Shown piece after piece: positions 60,105 through 64,000 of a stretch of 64,000 bases of DNA; the stretch's first letter is position 1; each line of letters opens with the position of its first letter. Origin of the DNA: Sphingomonas sanguinis (GTDB taxonomy: Bacteria; Pseudomonadota; Alphaproteobacteria; Sphingomonadales; Sphingomonadaceae); contig NZ_CP079203.1 of the NCBI RefSeq assembly GCF_019297835.1, forward strand, positions 965,001 through 1,029,000. Reading direction: 5' to 3'. The notes below the pieces were generated by a model. The model ran no database searches, had not been told where the DNA came from, and saw nothing but the letters and a program-made list of their open reading frames with translations. Both the position numbers and the translations under genes were made by a program.

Positions 60105-60905
60105 TCAGGCGGCGAAGGCCAGCCCGCGTTGTGCCGCCATGTCAGACACCGAAACGGCGCGCAAGACATCGGCTTCATCGCGCCGCGCCGCCGCGATCGC
60201 GTCACCCGAGCGCTTGCCCGCACCGGGATGGCACATCACCAGATGCTCCGCCCCGCCATGATCCAGGAAACGCGGCAACGCCTCGGCAAAGCGGCCGTCA
60301 AAGCCGTAATGCCCGGCAAAACCCCGGTTGCAGTGCAGCCCCGCCGCCTCCGCCGCACGGGTCAGCCCGCGCGAGTGATAGGCGCTGCCGATCGCCTTGC
60401 CGCGCCAGGGTCGCCCGAGCAGCCCGACCAGCCGGTCCTCGCAGGTCCGCACCCAGGCACCGGGCGCACGCCGCCGTGTGATCGCCAGCACGATCGGGCG
60501 GACGCCGGGAAGCGCGTGCGAATGCTGGTGCCCGTCGACAAAGGCGGGCGGACGGCCCATCGCCGCCTCGAACCGGTCGAACTGCGCCTCGACCTCGCGG
60601 TTGATCTCGGCGGGGTCGAGTTGTCCGCGCGATGCCAACCGCGTCAACGGATCGATCCCCGGCATCACCCCGTCCTGAGTAAAGCCATTGGGATGGATCG
60701 GCGCTTCCTCGGTCAGGGTCAGATGCAGGCCGATCTGCGCTGTCTGAGGCATGGATTGCAGCATCACGCTATCCTCCATCCAATTCGGACGAAGGGTCAT
60801 GCAGCTTGTCGCGTTCAGTTTTCCCGAGCGCAGCAGCTCGGCGATGACCAGACTGTCTTCGGTGGAAAAGGCGAAATCGTCAGCGCAAAGAATAAGCCGG
60901 TTCAC
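60105..60905 (-). CDS. ChbG/YdjC/HpnK-family carbohydrate deacetylase
   Basis: A 266-residue polysaccharide-deacetylase-like enzyme of the YdjC family. The metal site is formed by the Asp pair in LILCADDFAFSTEDS, by HLTLTEEAPIHPNG and by the His pair in AFVDGHQHSHALPGVRPIV; the late MCHPGAGKRSGDAI closes the site. Family members deacetylate N-acetyl groups of chitobiose/GlcNAc-6-P disaccharides (ChbG) or of glycolipids such as hopanoid GlcNAc (HpnK). Its start lies inside the 3' end of the glycosyltransferase gene (26-base overlap), which favours a glycan-modifying job tied to that enzyme. Confidence 0.9.
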   Translation of the reverse strand: MNRLILCADDFAFSTEDSLVIAELLRSGKLNATSCMTLRPNWMEDSVMLQSMPQTAQIGLHLTLTEEAPIHPNGFTQDGVMPGIDPLTRLASRGQLDPAEINREVEAQFDRFEAAMGRPPAFVDGHQHSHALPGVRPIVLAITRRRAPGAWVRTCEDRLVGLLGRPWRGKAIGSAYHSRGLTRAAEAAGLHCNRGFAGHYGFDGRFAEALPRFLDHGGAEHLVMCHPGAGKRSGDAIAAARRDEADVLRAVSVSDMAAQRGLAFAA

Positions 60906-61779
60906 CCACGACTCCCGCCAGATGCTGATAGGCCTTTTCGCGCATCCGCTCGGTGGTGAGCCGCCGGGCGCGCAGTCGCTTCGCGAGGAAATCGTAGAAG
61001 AACCAGTCCCCGGCGAACGGCGCGGCGATGCTGTAGACCAGCCGCTCGGTCAACGTCCAGCGGATCGACTCCCGGTCACGCTCGCGGTCGGAGGGGACGC
61101 ACCAGAAGCCGTCGGCATAGGCCATGGTCCCGTGGCGCATGACGCGGTGGATGACCTCGTGATCCTCCAGCACGTAGTTCCATTGGCGCGAGTCGAAACC
61201 GCCCGCCGCCTTCAGTGCCTCGGTGCGGAACGCTTGGCCCGCGCCGCCCGCATGGCACTGGCGCGGCAGGCAGCGCGCGGCCAGTCGGATCGCCGCGGAC
61301 TCGCGGCGACGCTCCGCCTCGCCGTCCTTCGGCGCGATAAAATAGGCCCCGGCCACGACGCAGCCCGGCCGCTCCAGCAGGTTTTGCGCCTGCGCCAGAT
61401 AGTCGGCCGGGTAATAGGTATCGGCATCGCAGGTCGCGACGAAGCGCGTGTGCACATGGTCGAGGCCCAGGTGCAGCGCGTTGATCTTGCCCGGCAGGCC
61501 CTGGTGCAACAGGATATGGTCGAGGCCCAGACGCTCGCAGGTCTCGGTCGCCACCCGCGCGCTGGCGTCGAGCGAGCCATTGTCGACCAGCACCAGACGG
61601 AAGCGCACCGTCTGCGCCGCCAGGCTTTCCAGCGTTCCCGCCAGATCGCGTTCTTCGTTGAAGAAGGGCACGACCACGGTCCAGCACGGCGCGACATAGC
61701 CGCCCGCGCGTTCCGTCTTCCCCGCCTGGGCCCAGGCTCTGGCATTCCGCCAAGCCGCGCCTTCCGCATCGAGCAGCAT
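60880..61779 (-). CDS. GT2-family glycosyltransferase
   Basis: A 299-residue GT-A enzyme. N-terminal TVVVPFFNEERDLAGTLESL, RLVLVDNGSLDASARVATE, GLPGKINALHLGLDH, the metal motif ATCDADTYYPADYLAQA and the acceptor-side GGFDSRQWNYVLEDHEVIHR (ED box) are present. The C-terminal YSIAAPFAGDWFFYDFLAK is hydrophobic, giving possible membrane contact. The reading frame is open far upstream to the window end, but family likeness begins at MLLDAEGAAW (ATG 61779). It heads the minus-strand group that continues with the ChbG-like gene, fecI, fecR and the receptor. Confidence 0.9.
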   Translation of the reverse strand: MLLDAEGAAWRNARAWAQAGKTERAGGYVAPCWTVVVPFFNEERDLAGTLESLAAQTVRFRLVLVDNGSLDASARVATETCERLGLDHILLHQGLPGKINALHLGLDHVHTRFVATCDADTYYPADYLAQAQNLLERPGCVVAGAYFIAPKDGEAERRRESAAIRLAARCLPRQCHAGGAGQAFRTEALKAAGGFDSRQWNYVLEDHEVIHRVMRHGTMAYADGFWCVPSDRERDRESIRWTLTERLVYSIAAPFAGDWFFYDFLAKRLRARRLTTERMREKAYQHLAGVVGEPAYSLR

Positions 61780-62037
61780 CAACCCACCCCGCCCATAAAC
61801 GACCAAACAACCCCGTTGCCGAAGCCCCCCGCCCGGCGGCGCCAGGCGCCACAACCGGGGTGTTTCATGGGCTAAGACGCCGCGCCCCCCGCCCAACCGG
61901 ACATGGTGGTTAAAAATTTTTTCAGGCGGGCCGGAACCATGTCGATTTTCTTTGCCGAAGCGCCTTCTTCGATGACATGGGCGGGCCGCACCGGGCCGGT
62001 CGTTCTGCCCGTCACCCATCCTCCAAACTGGTTCGTG

Positions 62038-63552
62038 ATGACGGAAATGACGCCCGCCCGCCCCGCTTATTCGATGCCGTCCGGGCTTAGGCTGAGGCCG
62101 AACCGCCCGATCGGTGCGGCGCTGGTTCTGCTGGTCTTTGCGGTGCTGACCCGGATGCGCGACTTCGGCAATCCGGTCGCGCATGTCGACGAGCAATATT
62201 ATCTGCTGGTCGGCGACCGCATCCTGCACGGCGCGCGGCTCTATATCGACCTTTGGGACCGCAAACCGCCGGGCCTGTTCCTGCTGTTCGCCGGGTTCCG
62301 GCTGCTGCCCGGCGACGGATTCTTGGCTTATCAGCTGATCGGCACCGCCTGCGCCGCCGCGACCGGCTGGTTGATCTGGCTGGCAGCGCGGCGCATGGGA
62401 CTGGGCTTCCAAGCCGGATTGGCGGCGGGAGCGGCCTATATCCTGTGGCTGCCGTTGCTCAGCGGGGGAAGCGGCCAGTCGCCGGTCTTCTACAATCTGG
62501 CGATGACCGCCGCCGCCGTCCTGACGCTGGAACTGCCGCGTCTGGCCGAACGGCGCGCGGTCGGGGCGATCGTCGTCAGCGGCGCGGTCGCCTGTCTGTT
62601 GGCGGGGATCGCGATCCAGATCAAATATACGCCTTTGGTCGAGGGGGCGTTCTTCGGCCTCGCGCATTTCTGGTATCTCTGGCGGGCGCGGCCGAGCGTC
62701 GTGGTCGTGCTTCTCGCGGCGCTGGCGTGGATCGCGCTGGGGCTGCTGCCGACAGCGCTGGTCATGCTGTATTTCTGGCAGGGCGATGCGGCGGCGTTCG
62801 ACGCCTTCTGGTTCGCCAATTTCACCTCGATCACGCTGCGGCGCGGTTATCCGGCGGCCAAGATCATCGGACGCCTGGCCGGGATCGGGGGGCAGCTGCT
62901 GCCGCTGGTCGCCTGCGCGGTCTATGCCTGGCGCAAGGGGCCTAGGCATCCGGCGCTGACGCTGACCCGCATCTGGCTGGGTTTCGCGCTGATCGCCTTT
63001 GCGATGATCGGGGCGTTTTTCGACCATTATGCCCTGCCGCTGGTCGCACCGCTGGCGCTCGCCGCCGCGCCCGCCTTTGCGCTGCGGCGAAGGGCAGTGG
63101 TCGCGGTCTTCGTGATCGGCGCGGGGCTGTTCGTCTTCCACTCCGCAACCAACGATCCGAGCGAGGGCGACGGCATCCGCCGCATGGCGCGGGTGATGGC
63201 GGCGGTGGACGGGCGCGAATGCCCCTATGTCTTTGCGGGCGATTCCAGCCTCTATCACCTGTCGGGCGGATGCATCCCGACCGCTTATGCCTTCCCCTCC
63301 TCGCTCGCCTATGAAGCGGAGCGCGGGGCGATCGGGATCGACGAGGCGGCCGAGGTTGCGCGCATCCTCGCCCGCCGTCCGCCAGCGATCGTGACGATGG
63401 ACGATCCCTTCTCGCCCTGGAACGCGGCCACCCAGGCGCAGGTCGCAAAGGCGCTCGCGGTGGATTATCGCCCGGTCATGAAGATCCCGCGCGAGGAGCG
63501 GCACGAGCTGCTCTATGTTCGTCGCGACCTGCCCGTTCCGCCTGCGGAATAA
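62038..63552 (+). CDS. ArnT/PMT-like integral membrane glycosyltransferase (GT39/GT83 type)
   Basis: About 504 residues with ten or more membrane helices. The first periplasmic loop has the acidic pair expected for the catalytic site, GNPVAHVDEQYYLLVGDRIL, followed by LYIDLWDRKPPGLFLLFAGF, which resembles dolichyl-phosphate-mannose mannosyltransferase (PMT_2) proteins. The C-terminal 130 residues form a soluble periplasmic domain (ECPYVFAGDSSLYHLSGGCI). It would transfer sugar from a lipid-linked donor. Start uncertain: ATG at 61903, 61939, 62038 or 62074; none has a strong ribosome site. Divergent from the GT2 gene at 60880. The 250-base gap between shows no other gene. Confidence 0.82.
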   Translation: MTEMTPARPAYSMPSGLRLRPNRPIGAALVLLVFAVLTRMRDFGNPVAHVDEQYYLLVGDRILHGARLYIDLWDRKPPGLFLLFAGFRLLPGDGFLAYQLIGTACAAATGWLIWLAARRMGLGFQAGLAAGAAYILWLPLLSGGSGQSPVFYNLAMTAAAVLTLELPRLAERRAVGAIVVSGAVACLLAGIAIQIKYTPLVEGAFFGLAHFWYLWRARPSVVVVLLAALAWIALGLLPTALVMLYFWQGDAAAFDAFWFANFTSITLRRGYPAAKIIGRLAGIGGQLLPLVACAVYAWRKGPRHPALTLTRIWLGFALIAFAMIGAFFDHYALPLVAPLALAAAPAFALRRRAVVAVFVIGAGLFVFHSATNDPSEGDGIRRMARVMAAVDGRECPYVFAGDSSLYHLSGGCIPTAYAFPSSLAYEAERGAIGIDEAAEVARILARRPPAIVTMDDPFSPWNAATQAQVAKALAVDYRPVMKIPREERHELLYVRRDLPVPPAE

Positions 63553-63627
63553 AAGACACGGCCGAGGTTGTTTTCGCCCCCGCCGCGCCCCATCTCCCGC
63601 GCCGGATAATGCTGGAGCGAAAAGCCA

Positions 63628-64000
63628 ATGAGCGACGAATCCTATACCCCGCCCGCGATCTGGACCTGGGAAAAGGAAAGCGGCGGACGCTTCGCCGCCA
63701 TCAATCGCCCGGTCGCGGGTGCAACCCATGACAAGGAGCTGCCGGTTGGCCAGCACCCGCTCCAGCTCTATTCGATGGGCACGCCCAACGGCGTCAAGGT
63801 CACCATCCTGCTGGAGGAATTGCTCGCTGCCGGTTATGCGGGGGCGGAGTATGACGCCTGGCTGATCAGCATTTCGGACGGCGACCAGTTCGGCAGCGGC
63901 TTCGTCGCGGTCAATCCCAATTCCAAGATCCCCGCACTGGTCGACCGGCGGGGCAGCGAGCCGCTCGCTATCTTCGAATCCGGCGCGATCATGGTCCATC
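63628..64000 (+). CDS. yghU: YghU-type glutathione S-transferase/disulfide reductase, cut by window edge
   Basis: The first 124 residues are visible. The start MSDESYTPPAIWTWEKESGG, GRFAAINRPVAGATHDKELP and the thioredoxin-fold segment LYSMGTPNGVKVTILLEELL match the YghU/Nu-class glutathione proteins, which bind two glutathiones and reduce disulfides; FVAVNPNSKIPALVDR holds the cis-proline, and FESGAIMVH the glutathione-binding Glu-Ser. The C-terminal helical domain lies outside the window. Confidence 0.92.
   Translation, partial: MSDESYTPPAIWTWEKESGGRFAAINRPVAGATHDKELPVGQHPLQLYSMGTPNGVKVTILLEELLAAGYAGAEYDAWLISISDGDQFGSGFVAVNPNSKIPALVDRRGSEPLAIFESGAIMVH

Noticed and set aside
61780..64000. 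Possible 1039-residue minus-strand protein running from 60880 to the window end
   Set aside because: Only the last 299 residues match a glycosyltransferase; the rest is antisense to the ArnT-like and YghU-like genes and is Arg/Gln/Asp-rich.

Overview
The window is 64 kb of GC-rich, gene-dense chromosome with no phage, transposon or CRISPR signature. Proteins and gene order point to a sphingomonad (Alphaproteobacteria, Sphingomonadales, most like Sphingomonas): zauP-zapA-(6S RNA)-5-formyl-THF cyclo-ligase order, DUF2842, DUF475, DUF3667, large TonB-dependent receptors, FecI/FecR signalling, and many same-strand genes overlapping by 4 nt (ATGA/GTGA). Taxonomy is inferred from the proteins, not from a marker search.

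Layout. 0-4.1 kb: housekeeping. gapA, a MOSC-domain gene and pgk (cut by the window edge) overlap on the minus strand; divergent to them are zauP-like, zapA, a probable 6S RNA, the cyclo-ligase and DUF2842. 4.1-4.7 kb: an intergenic repeat and two tRNA-Asp(GTC) genes with a recognisable promoter and terminator. 4.7-16 kb: mixed genes (AI-2E-type transporter, acyl-CoA thioesterase, tandem TetR-type regulator, EF-hand protein, OmpR/EnvZ-type pair, M3 peptidase, Crp/Fnr regulator, DUF475 protein). 16-31 kb: N-acetylglucosamine (GlcNAc) locus: IclR regulator; operon gntR-nagB-II-nagA-GH2-(EIIA-HPr-EI fusion)-nagE; cutC; and a large TonB-dependent receptor. 31-36 kb: LpxH-like phosphoesterase, GT4 glycosyltransferase, Na+/H+ antiporter, DUF3667 protein. 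36.3-47.1 kb: five consecutive glycoside hydrolases, GH2 beta-mannosidase, GH3, GH125, GH92 and GH29. 47.3-49.2 kb: patatin-like and SDR proteins. 49.4-56.3 kb: six overlapping genes for glycan synthesis led by a sucrose-phosphate synthase/phosphatase-like fusion and including a polysaccharide pyruvyl transferase. 56.3-61.8 kb, opposite strand: GT2, ChbG/YdjC deacetylase, FecI sigma, FecR and an STN-containing TonB receptor. 62-64 kb: ArnT/PMT-like membrane glycosyltransferase and the start of a YghU-type glutathione protein.

How they work together. The strongest biological reading is an N-glycan use system. The GH operon supplies the exo-enzymes needed for a mannose-, fucose- and perhaps xylose-bearing N-glycan (GH92 and GH125 alpha-mannosidases, GH3, GH29 fucosidase, beta-mannosidase). 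The TonB receptor could import glycan, and the nag operon would phosphorylate GlcNAc through a complete fused PTS and convert it to fructose-6-phosphate. GH3, GH125 and GH92 are the families, in the same order, of the Xanthomonas campestris NixI, NixJ and NixK enzymes that trim plant N-glycans. No chitobiose-cleaving enzyme (GH18/GH85/GH20) is in the window. The second theme is the unexplained glycan-synthesis operon beside a surface-signalling receptor operon that itself carries a glycosyltransferase and a sugar deacetylase.
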